Assembly (NCBI GenBank): GCA_030674155.1 | Contig: CM060320.1 | Span: 11,983,637 to 12,047,636 of the forward strand | Length of the DNA stretch: 64,000 bases | Direction of reading: 5' to 3' | DNA from: Stramonita haemastoma | Lineage: Eukaryota > Mollusca > Gastropoda > Neogastropoda > Muricidae | Shown here: in pieces, positions 47,401 to 63,382 of the stretch | Position numbering within the stretch: position 1 is the first letter of the stretch | How the letters are laid out: the number at the start of each line of letters is the position of its first letter | Program-made: the position numbers and the translations under genes | The notes under the pieces: model-generated | Database searches by the model: none | The model's input: only the letters and a program-made list of their open reading frames with translations | What the model was told of the DNA's origin: nothing

Positions 47401-49537
47401 AATTTAGATTTAGTTTTGCTGCCGAACAATCCCTCCCCCCTACCTCCTCACTGAATAGTTACGTTTTGTTCACAGTGCGTACCGGATTTTATTTTCTAGG
47501 GACCGATTTTGGGGGAGTTGGTCAAGATATCTCTGAAATGGCAACTCGCAGTACCGGTTTTAAAAAATCCTAGCGCGAACCCTGCTACACTGAGTGATAT
47601 GATCATAGTTCAAATTAATACTATATAATATAGGCACAATTCTCATCCAGAGTCAGTGTAGATCTATTCATACATATTGTCTCACACACTGACACAGTCA
47701 CAGTAATTTCAAGGTGTGGCAGTAAGTTGGAGAGCACAGTCTGGGTGATCCCAGGAACACACAACACAAGTGCAGGGATGGTGTTTGACAAAACTCAAAA
47801 GCCTCCTACATCATGCTAAAATGATAAACAAATTGGACACCAGGACAAGTATACCACACAGAAAATACACAGCTAAAACTTCAATGTACTTATAATACTA
47901 GAGTAAAACCTGCAAATTTTCACTCAGTTTTACTTTTAGGTTTACCAACTATCAGTCTCTTATAAATTTATTAACTTATTATGACGGACACATACAGAAT
48001 GAATCCATAGCACTAACCATACTGCTCAGTGGCCTTGATGAGAACACATGATACTATTATAAATTAATTATTGATACTAGTTAATCCTAGTATACCTTTG
48101 AGACTTGAGGCAGCAGCAGTGGACAGCTTGAGAAAAAAAGGATTGCTGAATGCTGTCACGTCTTTCTGGTAAGCCAGGGAGGATTCTCCTTGACTGCCTG
48201 CATTGTGGTAGCGACCCCACTGATCTCCATTCAGCCTGTAGATCAGGTATCATCATGGCATAGGCCTACATTGGCAACATACTCAATACTAACATAGTGT
48301 TGGGGGGACAGGGTAACCTGGTGGTTACAGTTAAGAGCACTGTGCTCATAATCTGCTGACCCAGGTTTGAATCTCACTGAAGTAGTGAAGAGCATTTCCC
48401 CTCTGGAGTTAACATCAGTGCCAACTCTACTCCTCCCCCCCTAAAGCCCTTCAGATGAGACTATAAACTGTAGTCCTGTTTGTGAATACATGCAGAACAT
48501 CTTGCCTACACGTTAAAACCCATTCCATTTTTCGGAAGAGTAGGCTATTGTGTGTTGACTGTTGGTGGGAATGGATGAGTTGACAAAATTTACAAAACCA
48601 CATACACATGGGAACTGAATGTAAGAAAGCACATGAAAGCTTATTCTATAATCCTCAAAATAAATGAGTAAAAAAAAAAAAAGTGTACTCCTGGTCATGA
48701 TTTATATTATTATTATTATTATATCTAGTTCTTAGGGTTAACACTAACAAAAGTAACACTAACAGTGCTTAGCTCACCAGCTGCAGAACTATAGCAAGTT
48801 TCCAGTCCCTCTAAAGAACAACCCATTTTCTCTGCCTCCCCTAGGCTACAGTCCTAAATTGGTATTAATCTCTACTGAAAGTATTATATATATTTATATA
48901 AGCCTAATCACAAAAACTGTACCAGTGTATGCCCCCCCCCCCCCCCCCCCCCCCCAACCAGTCTGCCACTCAGACATCTGCCAGAGCAGCCTATTACTGT
49001 CCCTATCCTCCACACTGCCCACTCTCCCAAAACCTATGCCCAATGCAACTTATCCCCTGATGATGAAAATGAATCCTGAATCTGACAGCATCACTAAGTT
49101 ACTGCAATAATGGTTTCAACCCCCTAAATAAGTAAATAATATACATTAATGTTATGATGCTTGCTTAGCATCTCATTGCTTCAAGAATTTTAATATGTTT
49201 AGGGTGGTCCGCGGCCTCAAAGTTGGATGAAATACGGTTACCACAGTCCCTAAATCGGGTATCTCCGATGGGTCTTTAATACAACCAAAACAAAAAATTC
49301 AACCCCCTTTCAATTTCACTACTTCGATCGGCTGTAACACGAAAGTGTATGAGTGAAAGTAAAGGAAGATCAAAGATAGAAAATGAAAATAAATTTGATG
49401 AAGTTTCCGGCTACATAACTTGATTACCTTATGATGAAAGCTGTCATCAACCCCGAGCAAAGTATGATCAGAGTGACGGAAAAGTAATTGAAGTATTCTG
49501 CTAGGCTCCACAACACAAGAGACAGACCGTCCGCCAT
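40952..49537 (-). CDS. CGRRF1: CGRRF1-like cell growth regulator with RING finger domain, 6 exons
   Basis: Complete coding structure on the minus strand, about 425 residues if one frame break is ignored; human CGRRF1 is near 330. The N-terminus has one hydrophobic segment (about residues 11-35) that suggests membrane anchoring. The middle contains NPFFLKLS, VYWGARI and QRQRYPCVVVMAT blocks typical of the family. The C-terminus has a C3HC4 RING: CIVC, then LLPCRHTCVCRVCF and DRCPMC. RING proteins of this family act as E3 ubiquitin ligases at the ER; that role is family knowledge. A non-conserved Ser/Thr-rich insert, including an ACC/ACA run at 41320-41350, separates middle and RING. The gene faces TOGARAM1 tail to tail. 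Exon 5 holds a frame break at 43131-43135. Confidence 0.83.
41680..41870 (+). mobile_element. SINE family A, partial copy
   Basis: agtccttcggatgagactat to ccataaaagaataaaaagg, several small deletions; in CGRRF1 intron 5. Confidence 0.55.
42300..42605 (-). mobile_element. SINE family B copy, strongly diverged
   Basis: On the minus strand: ccagttggatgggtgacg, cctctttaggtcagggag, gaggtctctgatgcctcgct. In CGRRF1 intron 5. Confidence 0.55.
43070..43172 (-). CDS. CGRRF1: CGRRF1-like exon 5 (frame break)
   Basis: Acceptor tgttttcag and donor CTTCAG|gtcata. It enters in phase 0 with VAMVSILHLKDGSV. The family-like continuation CYGQHIAQYAKM, VYNLQ is in another frame, the only one that joins exon 6. 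The shift lies in the GTGTG at 43131-43135 (written for the minus strand). Confidence 0.76.
44123..44273 (-). CDS. CGRRF1: CGRRF1-like exon 4
   Basis: Acceptor cacatcaacag and donor AGTGTG|gtagtg. Frame LGSGGKHSMHFSTPEEVDVE, then QRQRYPCVVVMATRNS and IAEHTSV, ending in phase 0. An in-frame TGA six bases into the intron confirms that the exon must end here. Confidence 0.81.
44393..44466. repeat. (CA)n microsatellite in CGRRF1 intron 3
   Basis: About 37 perfect units; located between exons 3 and 4. Confidence 0.9.
45582..45753 (-). CDS. CGRRF1: CGRRF1-like exon 3
   Basis: Acceptor gtcttgcag and donor CACAG|gtttgc. Frame DGVRVQMSCLEPCEVRVYWG, ARISPVHAALLKAGTDLLED, GDCLATERHR. The -VYWGARI- block matches the family's RVLWG region. 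Confidence 0.82.
45925..46152 (-). mobile_element. SINE family A, head-truncated copy
   Basis: (GATTT)n tail, then tcttttatatcgaggataat to agtctcatctgaaggacact. High similarity to the 27108 copy suggests a young insertion. Confidence 0.7.
46480..46639 (+). repeat. Interspersed repeat family E copy, cut by the TIR transposon
   Basis: tggtcttcagccatgacaat, ctctcaagtcagtgtatgac; it stops at CTACAC, where the DNA transposon begins, and may resume after 47585. Confidence 0.5.
46634..47590. mobile_element. TIR DNA transposon (non-autonomous) with nested SINE
   Basis: Perfect 11-bp terminal inverted repeats CAGGGTTCGCG (46640-46650) and CGCGAACCCTG (47574-47584), directly flanked by CTACAC on both sides (46634-46639 and 47585-47590), a 6-bp target duplication. 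ACCGGT motifs cluster near both ends. No transposase frame. A SINE of the A family sits inside (46985-47140), so the transposon is older. In an intron of CGRRF1. Confidence 0.75.
46985..47140 (-). mobile_element. SINE family A nested in the TIR transposon
   Basis: tttattctttattcttttaa to gctcttacgaaaagcga; truncated at the head side. Confidence 0.65.
48096..48235 (-). CDS. CGRRF1: CGRRF1-like exon 2
   Basis: Acceptor gatctacag and donor AAAG|gtatac. Frame LNGDQWGRYHNAGSQGESS, LAYQKDVTAFSNPFFLKLS, then ASSLK. Phases fit exons 1 and 3. Confidence 0.8.
48300..48668 (+). mobile_element. SINE family A, full-length forward copy
   Basis: Head ggacagggtaacctggtggt with B-box-like caggtttgaatctcactg, body, and tail ctcaaaataaatgagtaaaa. 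In CGRRF1 intron 1. Confidence 0.65.
48931..48955. repeat. C25-type homopolymer
   Basis: Unbroken C-run in CGRRF1 intron 1; exact length is doubtful in any sequencing method. Confidence 0.8.
49428..49537 (-). CDS. CGRRF1: CGRRF1-like exon 1 with start codon
   Basis: Translates MADGLSLVLWSLAEYFNYFS, then a hydrophobic run ending CSGLMTAFIIR; donor ATAAG|gtaatc. The start ATG (49537-49535) has A at -3 and G at +4. The motif ccaagATGGCGGac also fits a YY1 site spanning the start. Confidence 0.78.
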
Positions 49538-49546
49538 CTTGGCATA
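49524..49546 (-). promoter_or_regulatory. YY1-like motif overlapping CGRRF1 start codon
   Basis: The minus strand reads ccaagATGGCGGac. AAGATGGCGGC is the classic YY1 site, often placed at or just after the start in TATA-less housekeeping promoters. Match seen; function inferred. Confidence 0.4.
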
Positions 49547-49659
49547 GTAAGCGACGGTTTAGGCCTTCACCTTGTAAGAGTTCGCATGAGGAGATAATCA
49601 CAATGTTTATGTTGGGCTAGGCCAAAGATACTAAAGAGTATCTTTGGGTTAGGCCTACA

Positions 49660-49878
49660 TTTATTCTGTCATTTCGAAGATAATGGAATAAGCACTCATG
49701 TGCTATTTTTTACATCCAGTCCCTATGTGTATGCAGTTTTGTAAATTTTGTCACCTGTTCCCACAGGCACACAATGGCCAACTCTTACAAAGCGAACAGG
49801 ATTTAACATGTGCACAAGATGTTCTGCATGTGTTCACACGGGCCTTGGTTTAAAAGTCTCATCCAAAGGGCTTGAATG
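49660..49878 (-). mobile_element. SINE family A near the CGRRF1 start
   Basis: tttattctgtcatttcgaag to aaaagtctcatccaaagggc. Its near end is about 125 bases upstream of the CGRRF1 ATG. Confidence 0.65.
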
Positions 49879-50027
49879 CAAGCAGTTGTTTTTGTTTGTT
49901 TGTTTGAAATTGTTTTTGAATTTTTTGCCCTTTGCTTTTCTTTCCCTCTCCTTTTCAAACAAATGACAATACCACCACTTTATTCACAGAGAATAATCCT
50001 TTGGCTGCTGGAGAGAGAGAGAGAGAC

Positions 50028-50320
50028 ACTGACACTGACACTGACACAGTTTTATTGTCCATACAGCATTACAGCCCTGTAGACAAGGGGGAATAACAAG
50101 TTCAGATGAATTCGTGTAACATAATAACATTTTTCAAATTTTCCTCTCACTTCGCACTTACATATACTACTGCACATTCTAATTGCCACGCAGGTGACAC
50201 ACACACACACACACACACACACGCACGCACACACGCACACACGCACACACACACACACTCTCTCTCTCCCTCCCTCCCCCCCCCCCCCACTAACAGAATC
50301 AATAAAGGACCATCTAAGGA
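50028..50320 (-). mobile_element. 3' UTR and hexamer tail of the truncated LINE
   Basis: Read on the minus strand it follows the LINE stop codon and ends ggacaataaaactg(tgtcag)n. It is interrupted by a (CA)n/(CT)n stretch at 50195-50290, which may be a later expansion. Confidence 0.55.
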
Positions 50321-50948
50321 CTAGTTACTCTGTTCCGTTATCTTTTTCCTAATATTCATTGCTTCTCCAATGAATTTAGCTAGACTGTCTATTTTCTCTT
50401 CACTGCTGACAGATAGAATATCTGCAACAGAATTCATATCAGCAATGCCTTTAAACACACTTAGCGCCTCACAGTTTCTGCGTTTATCAGAATAGGCCAT
50501 ACAATCGAAAAGAAAGTGAAATTCGTCTTCTGTGGCATTTCGGCATGAAGGGCATATATTATCGTTAGAGTTATCTTCACTTAAAAACCAATACTTACAA
50601 TTTTTAAGGCCACTGACTCTTAGCCGAAATCTACTGAGACTGATCTTGTACCATTTGTTGGTTATAAAAGACAGATATCTTTCTGTTTGAAAGACACTTT
50701 TGAAGGAACTATACCACATATATTTGTCATTATTTTCTAAATCCGAATGCCAGTTCTGTTTGTAGCATGAAATAAGTCTATCTTTAAATTCATTAATGAA
50801 ACTATATTCACATCCTACGTCTCTACTCAGCCACACAATACCAAATCCATTCACACATAAAGTTTTCTGTACATTTGACACCCAATTGAGTCGACCAGAT
50901 TCATGTTGTAAGATTAGCATTTCATAAGCCTGTCTACATATTCTAGAA

Positions 50949-50950
<2 letters not shown>
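50321..50950 (-). mobile_element. 5'-truncated LINE, C-terminal part of reverse transcriptase ORF
   Basis: The open frame ends at a CTA (minus TAG) at 50323-50321. It carries the C-terminal zinc-knuckle-like motif of non-LTR retrotransposon ORF2: CPSCRNATEDEFHFLFDC, preceded by WYSSFKSVFQTERYLSF and RFRLRVSGLKNCKYWFL. No polymerase motif (YxDD) is present, so only the last ~210 residues survive. Right of it is a (GA)n tract (50950-51015). Its 3' UTR runs left to about 50030 and ends in aataaaactg followed by (TGTCAG)n, a tandem-hexamer tail typical of some LINE clades. The clade cannot be set from this piece. Confidence 0.8.
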
Positions 50951-51016
<66 letters not shown>

Positions 51017-51040
51017 TGTGTGATGGTGGTGGTGGTGGTT
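50950..51040. repeat. (GA)n microsatellite bordering the LINE
   Basis: About 32 GA units, then tgtgtg and (GGT)n. Confidence 0.88.
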
Positions 51041-51134
51041 GTATTTTTTAGAACTTTTTTTGGTTAAAAATTTTACACACACACACACACTTCAGATAAG
51101 ACTATACACTGACATTCCATGCGTTATCCTCAAG

Positions 51135-51228
51135 TTCCTGGCCCTAGAGAAGCTGTGTGTGGCCTCTGTCACCTTGCTCCCCAGCGACTGCGCAGGTTAT
51201 GGGAACATCTTCACCTTTATCTCAATAC
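51135..51228 (+). mobile_element. SINE family B, 3' fragment
   Basis: ggccctagagaagctgtgtg to caggttatgggaacatcttc. Confidence 0.5.
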
Positions 51229-54200
51229 ACAGGTACAGTTGTCAGTTTTTACACTGGTGTTACCAAACATGCCATCACAAACTTCTTTACATTGTTTAAT
51301 TCAGTTTCATATGTCATTTACATTTCTTTTTATGTCAAATAACCAGAGATGTGACCTGGCAACAACATGCACATACTTGCAAATTTAAAATTATTCCAGA
51401 TTAGTGATAATTATCAATCTTAGTTTGATCATGGAAACATCAGCTGTTTTTTTTTTCTTCAGTTTTTAACTGTTCTTGGTGCATGGAAGATATTTTGTTC
51501 ATCTATCTGAAAAAAGACAGAAAAATAAATATATGTATGGAGCGTTTCAAGAGTAAATGGTTTTGCTTATCTAACTGTTTTCTCCAGCATAACAGAATAA
51601 GTATCCAGAAATGGTGGGTTTAAGCGATCTCTTTTTCTGAAAACATCTTTTTTTTAAACATTCAGTATATAAACAATGTTTCAAATAAAATAGATTATCA
51701 TGTAAGAATGTGATACTCACTGGTGTGTATATTAAATTTCACCTAATCTTGACTATCATTTTTTATGTAAGAGTGATGGTGCATTATGAACAATTTGTCA
51801 TGCTTTTAACTGTATACAGTTCCATTTTTAGAAAATTCACATGGAATTATTTTTACTATGTTCACTTACTGGTGTGTTTTGATATGTTTTGCCTTGCCAC
51901 TCAAAACTTTTCCTTGCCACTGATTCTTGTTATGTGGCTATACCAATACTTCTTTTCTCAACAATTGCCAGTAGGTCTTCAAAAAGATCAATGTATTGTC
52001 TGATGACCTGGTATGCTTGTTAAAGTTGTTTATTGGTGATACGCATGGAGTATTTAATATCTCATAGCGCAAAAACACAAACAATAAAGACGTAACGAAA
52101 GAAAGTTACCTGTCCTTTTTGTTGTTTTTAAATCTCCTGGGCTCATCTCTTTCTCATAACATTTTTATCATTATTATCATATTGGTTGTATCACAATGAA
52201 ATGTACACACTTACTAATACACATCAGACAGGTGGCCTCACTCTCACAAGTACATACACAGATACCACAGACACAAAACATCACAGGCAATTGTGAGATT
52301 TTAATGGCACAATATATTACACAACTCATTCACAAACAACACCAAACACAACAAAATCAATGTTCTGCTTGTTTCATACTGAGAAGATGTACACCAACCA
52401 AAAGGAGTGATTTTTCTCTCTCATACTTTCAACAGTTTTCATTCTCAGAGTCGAACACAAGATCTACAGGATCATAACAATGTATGTCTGGCAGTATGGT
52501 GTTTCCCTTCTCCACAAAAATGATGATGATCTACATATATATCATTTTGATAACATACAACTATTATATACATTTAAAATTCATTCTTAAACACTTGAAA
52601 TACAATTTCTATGAACAATCTTTACACAAGAATAAGAACACAGCTTTGAACAAAAATATCACAAACTTTTTTTTTTTTAACTTAACAGAAAAAAGCCTGT
52701 GATGATTATCAATGACGACAATACGAAAAAGAAATGTGATGTGTTTGGCTAAAAATTATTCATCAGAAAAACATGCAGATGAGCACTGACAACTTCCACA
52801 ACAAAAATGAACACTGTTGAATGCACCTCATTTCCACATTTTTATACAGTATTGTTTTAAACAGAGAGACAAATACCATGTCAAAAACACTTCAGATCTG
52901 AAAACAACAGCTAATCTGTGCTATATGCTTTTCTTGTATACATAGGCCATATATAAAGTATTGTTGAATACACATATATTTTTTTTTTCTTCAAAGTATC
53001 CTGCATTTTATATATCTGACAGGCACATATGGGCAGGGTTCTTTGTTGTTTTTTTAAAATTTGATCTACAGCATTCAACACATTAGACATTGCATTAAAC
53101 AACAACAAAAAAGGGAAGAATATCAGAATTCGTTAGATCTCTTTGAGGTTGCTGGCCAAACATCCATTTCTTCTGTCAAGAACTGTCACAGTCTTGTCAA
53201 AGCACTGAACATCAAGGACAGGAACAACTCTACTAAAATACCCTAAAATCTTCTTGCTGCCATTTATGATATGTAGGGCTTGCAGAGCTGAATTCTGCTA
53301 CACCATGTCAAAAATTGTTGAGAGATGAAATACTAGTGCATGAATGGGAAACGCTTCGAGACCTTCATCACTGGTTCAATTGTGTGAGATGGTAAGGAGT
53401 GACAATAGCAAATTTCCCAATTTGAAATGAATTTCATGCATGAACATGCACCAGACTGAGTATTTATTGTGATGCTTTTCCTTCTCATAAATCACCCTTA
53501 TTCTTTTAGGAAAAAAAAAATATTCATCAAGACTCAATAAAGTTTGCCTGATGTCATGGAGAAAGAACAAAGCAAAAACACAATGATGCTGTCCTTAACC
53601 AGATAAGTGAAGTCCAGATCTACTGTAGATCCATACTTTTGCAGACCAACCTACTTTCAAACCATGAAGAAGCCATACAATTCCCTCAACCGCTAAAAAC
53701 ATTTTTTGCTTCATCACAAGGATTGTTTCCTAATTAGGATGCAGCATGAAAAACAAACAAGCTGTTCTTCTTTTTACAAATAAATTAAATAAAGAAGGAG
53801 GAAGAGAGAAGAAGAAAGAGGAGAAGGAACAGAAGAACGGAAGAAGATCAAGAAGAAGACAAAGAAAAAGAAGAAGAAGAAGAAGAAATTTCCCATCTTG
53901 GGACAATGGATTCACTCAAGAAAGCACTCTCACTCAGCTGCTGGTTGCAAATAATATTCTGGATGTTACAGAGAACCTTTACCCTGTTTTTTGACATAAC
54001 ACATGTTTACAGAATATACAGACTTCAATTCAGTAATTTTTGGATCCCTCGCTTAATGCATGACAAATACTCTTTCCAACAAATCTGTGGGTGTTTTGTT
54101 TTTTTTAAGGCACCAGACACTGACTGCAGAGAGAAGATTCTTAAGCTGTAAACTTTTGATCTCAGTGTATAATCATAAGATAATGAAAAGGCACCCTTAC

Positions 54201-54689
54201 ACCACAAGGCACAACAAAGATTCGAACCATAGGACACATAGATTTTTTGGAATGCAAGTCCAAAGTCTGACATTGCCACCTCTGAAACATCACATTTATC
54301 AAGTAAAAATTGTGTACTCGAAATGATCTCCAACAAAGGTTATGGAAGTCTATAATCCACAAGTTAATACTGTTGAAATCCTTAACCCCACTCCCCCCCC
54401 CCCTCCCCTAACAAAGCCCCCTAAAAAAAAATCAATCCACCAAACTTCAAAGGGCATTTCAATGCCACCAGAAAAACCCCCCACCAAAAGACACCCTCCT
54501 GTTCCCCCCCAAATATCCAACTCCTTCAATGACATATCCCTCCCACCCACCCCTAAAATCCCAATGTACAATGGAAGTTTGGCGCACATATTTTCAAACA
54601 GTTAGCATTGACAGGGACATCTATTTTCACCTGTGAAGAGAGACATGAACCTCAAACCTGTGCAGCTTCATGCAACAGTCTGGTGCATC

Positions 54690-54775
54690 ATAACATGTAC
54701 AGGCTACGAAAAGCACACCTGAAAGACTGGGTGCTCATCAACATGTACAGGCTACGAAAAGCACACCTGAAAGAA
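54690..54775. repeat. Tandem duplication of about 48 bp
   Basis: aacatgtacaggctacgaaa, agcacacctgaaag occurs twice, nearly identical. Confidence 0.8.
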
Positions 54776-55131
54776 ACAAACCCAATTCAGTTTTCTATTT
54801 GTTTTTCTCTCATGCAATATCTTGCCAGTCAATAATGGCTGTATGCAAAATACTAGAGACTCTTGACCACCACTGGTTTCAAAGCCTGAATTTTTGTCTT
54901 TGATACCAGAGATTAAACTATTGTTTTTGTTTACTTTTGTTCAAAACAAATGCCCCCCAAAACTGCCACAACAAAACCTCCAAATGATTTCAGAATAATG
55001 TTTTTTTTTAAAGCATGAGGAGCTCAGGTTCAAATTGTATGCAATTTCTCCTGCAGAAAAAATTGAGTCAAAAGAAAATAATGATAATGTATACAACATA
55101 TTCTGCTTAGTGCAACAACAAACACACATGA

Positions 55132-55240
55132 TACTCTCCTATTGTGCAGGCAAAAAACTTAAGACACACACACTCCTTCTTACACACTGATACTCTCCTT
55201 TTTGTGTGCAGGCAAAAAGCTTCAAGACACACACATACAC
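55132..55240. repeat. Tandem duplication of about 60 bp
   Basis: gatactctcctnnttgtgcaggcaaaaaact-like block (quoted loosely) repeated with small differences. Confidence 0.7.
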
Positions 55241-55527
55241 ACTTCTCACGCAAGCAAGTTCAGATCTTGACAACCAAAAATCGCAAGAAGTATCAAGCAG
55301 TGCACAGGTGACTAGAACAGCAGACACATGATAAAGAGTGAACAAGAGATCAACAGTACAGCCTTCGTGAATCACTTCATCACAAAATGATTCTGAGAAA
55401 TTGGACCAGATAAACTACACAGATTTAGCAGAAATGTCACGATCTATCTGAATTGTACCTAGTTTGTACAGTATAGCTTTGCCTTGAAGGATAGGTGTAA
55501 AAATTATGACAATGCACAGTTGCAGCG

Positions 55528-55545
55528 TGTGTGTGTGTGTGTGTG

Positions 55546-55624
<79 letters not shown>

Positions 55625-55664
55625 TGCGTGTGTGTGCACATGCTTGTGTGTGTGTGTGTGTGTG
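55528..55664. repeat. (GT)n microsatellite
   Basis: About 137 bases, joined to the LINE 3' tail at 55664. Confidence 0.9.
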
Positions 55665-55760
55665 TCAAAGTCAAAGTCAAAGTCAAACTTTTATTTCCAG
55701 ATGGTACATTGAGTAAGCATTCCAATTGCTTTTTTTCATCAAGCCATCCATCTAAAAAAA
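55660..55760 (-). mobile_element. LINE 3' end with (TTTGAC)n tail
   Basis: On the minus strand: gcttactcaatgtaccatct, ggaaataaaagtttgact, then (ttgact)n running into (CA)n. Same family as 9715-9800. Confidence 0.6.
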
Positions 55761-55905
55761 ATAAATAAATAAAAAATAAAAAATAAAAAAGGAGAAAAAA
55801 AGAGAGAATAATCATATTTGAACAAGGAAAATCTTAAAGAAGATATGTGGTACAAATGAAAAGATTAAAAATGAACTTGAATAATATTCACACCAAAAGA
55901 AGAAA

Positions 55906-56145
<240 letters not shown>

Positions 56146-56399
56146 ACACAAGGAAAATAATGCATGGTTCCTTAAAAATCATTTTACACACACACATACA
56201 AACCTATATCAATTCCCTCCTCCAAAACAAGTACGGTGCATACAAAGAAAAACAATACATTACAAAGCAATGGATTCGAAGCAGAAAGGAAAGACAATCA
56301 CATTAATTGCCTTCCTTTTTCTCAGTCCTTCACTCCCAAACACTTGTGTTTATAGATTTACACAAAACATGTCAGCATTCTAACAAATAAGTGCATATT

Positions 56400-56402
<3 letters not shown>

Positions 56403-56457
<55 letters not shown>
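56403..56457. repeat. (GT)n microsatellite
   Basis: About 27 units. Confidence 0.9.
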
Positions 56458-57985
56458 ATGCATGAGTACATACATGCGTGTGTACAATTGTGCTATTTTT
56501 CTTAGTGCACTTCTGCTTGTGTGCTCAGAGCTCATATCAAAGGTTACTAAAGCTTTTTAGCTTTTATAATAAGATTTTTTTTCTTGATATCATTTGCAAA
56601 TTGTGTGCACATAACTTGGCTACAAGCAGCTAATCCTAATCATTCACCTCCCTCATAAAGGGCCATGAAAACCAAACAAATTCATGGTGGCTTTGGGATG
56701 ACATGCAGAGACTGTAATTTAAAAAAGCGTGTAAGCATACACATGTTTGTTCTCCTGTACTTGAAGTAAGTCTTTTTCAACAACATTTTCAAAATGAAAA
56801 TGGCAATTTTCCTCATTACTGAGAGCATTGTTAGTACATATCTACCTGCCCTTCATTTTTACAAGTTATTTCAATGCATTCACAAAATGATGTTACACTT
56901 TATACACCAACTTCCATTCCAAGCCTAGCACTTTACCACAACTGCACAAACATCACATTCAAAACAGTACCTTGATAATGATACAACACAACATCTATCA
57001 AATATTTGGTATAGCAAAAAAAACCTCCAAAAAACCCTACACTGTTGTACACATCTGTATTACCAAGTGGTGAAACCAGTCTACGTTAAAAATTATTTTC
57101 CAAAAGACCTTCCACCAACATCTTATGTAAGGTGTACACTATCACTGACATAATCTGTACAAAGAATGTTACCGTTTTGTTTTTGTTTTTAATATGGTAT
57201 GACTACAATACAAGCTATCTATCTAAATAAATAAATAAATAAATATTTAGTGACTTAGCAATTGTGCTGTGCTTATTTGAGTGCTTCTGCTTGTGTGTTT
57301 GTTGTTGATGTTATTTGTTTTGTCTGTGCTGCAGCAAACATTGAACCCAGCGACACCGAAAGGTGAAATCCTTTTCCTATGCCCCCTCCCCATCCCACCA
57401 GCTTCTGCTCAATTTTCTTCTTTTCCACTAGCGCTGCAAAGACACTTTCAAGTGTGGAGGTTTCTATGGAGTCTATAAATCATACATTTGCTGGGTTTTG
57501 CTGTTGTTGTCCCGATCAAATGTACACATTTACAGTACAACTGATATTTAAAAAAAAAAAGGAAAATGATATGCCATTATAATTTGTTCAGTTTTGATTT
57601 ACTTAAAGGCAAGGTGAGTGTTTCTTGTTCCTACTGCCATGCCAATACAAAAGGAATTTTTTTATTATTTTATTTTATTTCCATGAAATGAGGTTTGTCG
57701 ATGCAGTATTTGCTTTACTCGCATCTACCAACATTGGTATAACTTCTGTCTTTTCTTCTTGCTCTGACATCAAAAACAGAAATAACTATTTTACACAACT
57801 CAGGTCAGAGTAATGTTTTACATGTAACCAAAGAATTTTGATTTATTTTAAGTCTACTAATGTTTCTGGACATTTTCAGACTAACTACTCTCTCTAATAT
57901 CTTAGTAAAAGATTTTGGACCAAATTATGGTCAGGTAAGGAGTAAAACGCAGCTAACCTGTACAGGGGGGTTTCCTTCTTTGAGC

Positions 57986-57997
57986 ACCACACACACA

Positions 57998-58057
<60 letters not shown>

Positions 58058-58075
58058 ACACACATACAACACACA
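57986..58075. repeat. (CA)n microsatellite
   Basis: CA with one cca and one ctc interruption. Confidence 0.88.
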
Positions 58076-58429
58076 CTCTTTCTCTCTCTAAACACACACT
58101 AACACTAATACACACATGATGTGGTGGAGAAAAACAAGTGCAGAGAGCCGTGTACAACTTCTCACCTGACAAAAAGCCCCCCCCAAACCACAAGCCTACA
58201 CGAAATCTTCCAATAACAGCATTAGAGGCTTGACCAACAAGTTTGTACGACCTGACTTGTAGATGAGTTTCAACTCCTGAATGAGTCATCACTGGTTTTT
58301 GCAGTGGTGTTTCTTAACTATCCCTGGTACTTGGAAAAACAACAACAAAAAACCCACCTCTCATGAAACAAAACAAAATTTCTCTCTGTAAGTATAAAAT
58401 AAGTAATCTGTGGTCTTGATTGCAGAATG

Positions 58430-58642
58430 TGGAGCTGGCGATTTGACAGCATCCCACCTATTTGAGGGGATTTTTCCCCTGAGAGTTCGCACCAGTACCA
58501 ACTCCACTCCTCTTTTAGACGAGACTTTTAACTGTTGTCCCGTGTATGAACGCATTGATCTTGCACCTTCAGTAAAACCCGCTCAATCCTTCAGAAGAGT
58601 ATCCCGGTGCATGCCAGTAGGAACAAATGACAACACAAAAAA
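58430..58642 (+). mobile_element. SINE family A, divergent partial copy
   Basis: ttgaggggatttttcccctg, actccactcctcttttagac, then tgccagtaggaacaaatgac; heavily mutated. Confidence 0.45.
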
Positions 58643-58980
58643 TGAAAATGCATTCAGACAGGCCCTGTGTTCAGACATCATGTCCGAAGTTGAAATGTAG
58701 CCACTTTAACAGTGGGCAAACAGTCACACACCCAAAATCTCAATATTGGTCAACCTTACACCTCTACCTGAGGAACGGAGGTGAAAAAAAAAAAGAAAGA
58801 AAGATGCATCAACCAAAGCTTCCAGTACAATGCTCCAGCTTCTTGTTAAAACATACACACACCAAATTTTGATCAAAAACTGTTATTCTTGAGTCGCAAT
58901 CACCTCAGTAAACTCAGGCACCTGTACACATTATAATTTCATTTTCTTACAGCAAACATTTTTCAAAGCAGGAAGCTTCG

Positions 58981-58995
58981 AGGGGGGGGGGGGGG

Positions 58996-59054
<59 letters not shown>

Positions 59055-59059
59055 ACAGA

Positions 59060-59133
<74 letters not shown>

Positions 59134-59168
59134 GACCACTGACCTGTGGACAGACAGACAGAGACACA

Positions 59169-59245
<77 letters not shown>

Positions 59246-59262
59246 ACACACACACAGAAGCA
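58981..59262. repeat. Compound G-run, (GA)n, (GACA)n, (CA)n
   Basis: G17 at 58981-58997, GA to 59051, GACA units to about 59163, then CA to 59262. Confidence 0.92.
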
Positions 59263-59429
59263 GACAAAAAAAGACCGGAGGGGAAGTCAATTCTTCATCT
59301 TTGGCACACTCTCCAACCATCACCAAATAGGCACCTAACCCAACAATCCCAACCCTGATGAAACACACAAAGTCCACCTTCTTCCTTAACAAAAATTTTT
59401 TTTTTTAATCCCCAACCACTGTGTTCTAA

Positions 59430-63382
<3,953 letters not shown>

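Noticed and set aside
50950..51088. Upstream extension of the LINE ORF to position 51088
   Set aside because: The first ~46 residues come from (GA)n and (GGT)n repeats and are not part of the LINE protein.
53740..53994. Lys/Arg/Glu-rich ORF MKNKQAVLLFTNKLN...
   Set aside because: Coded by an (AAG)n purine tract; no conserved features.
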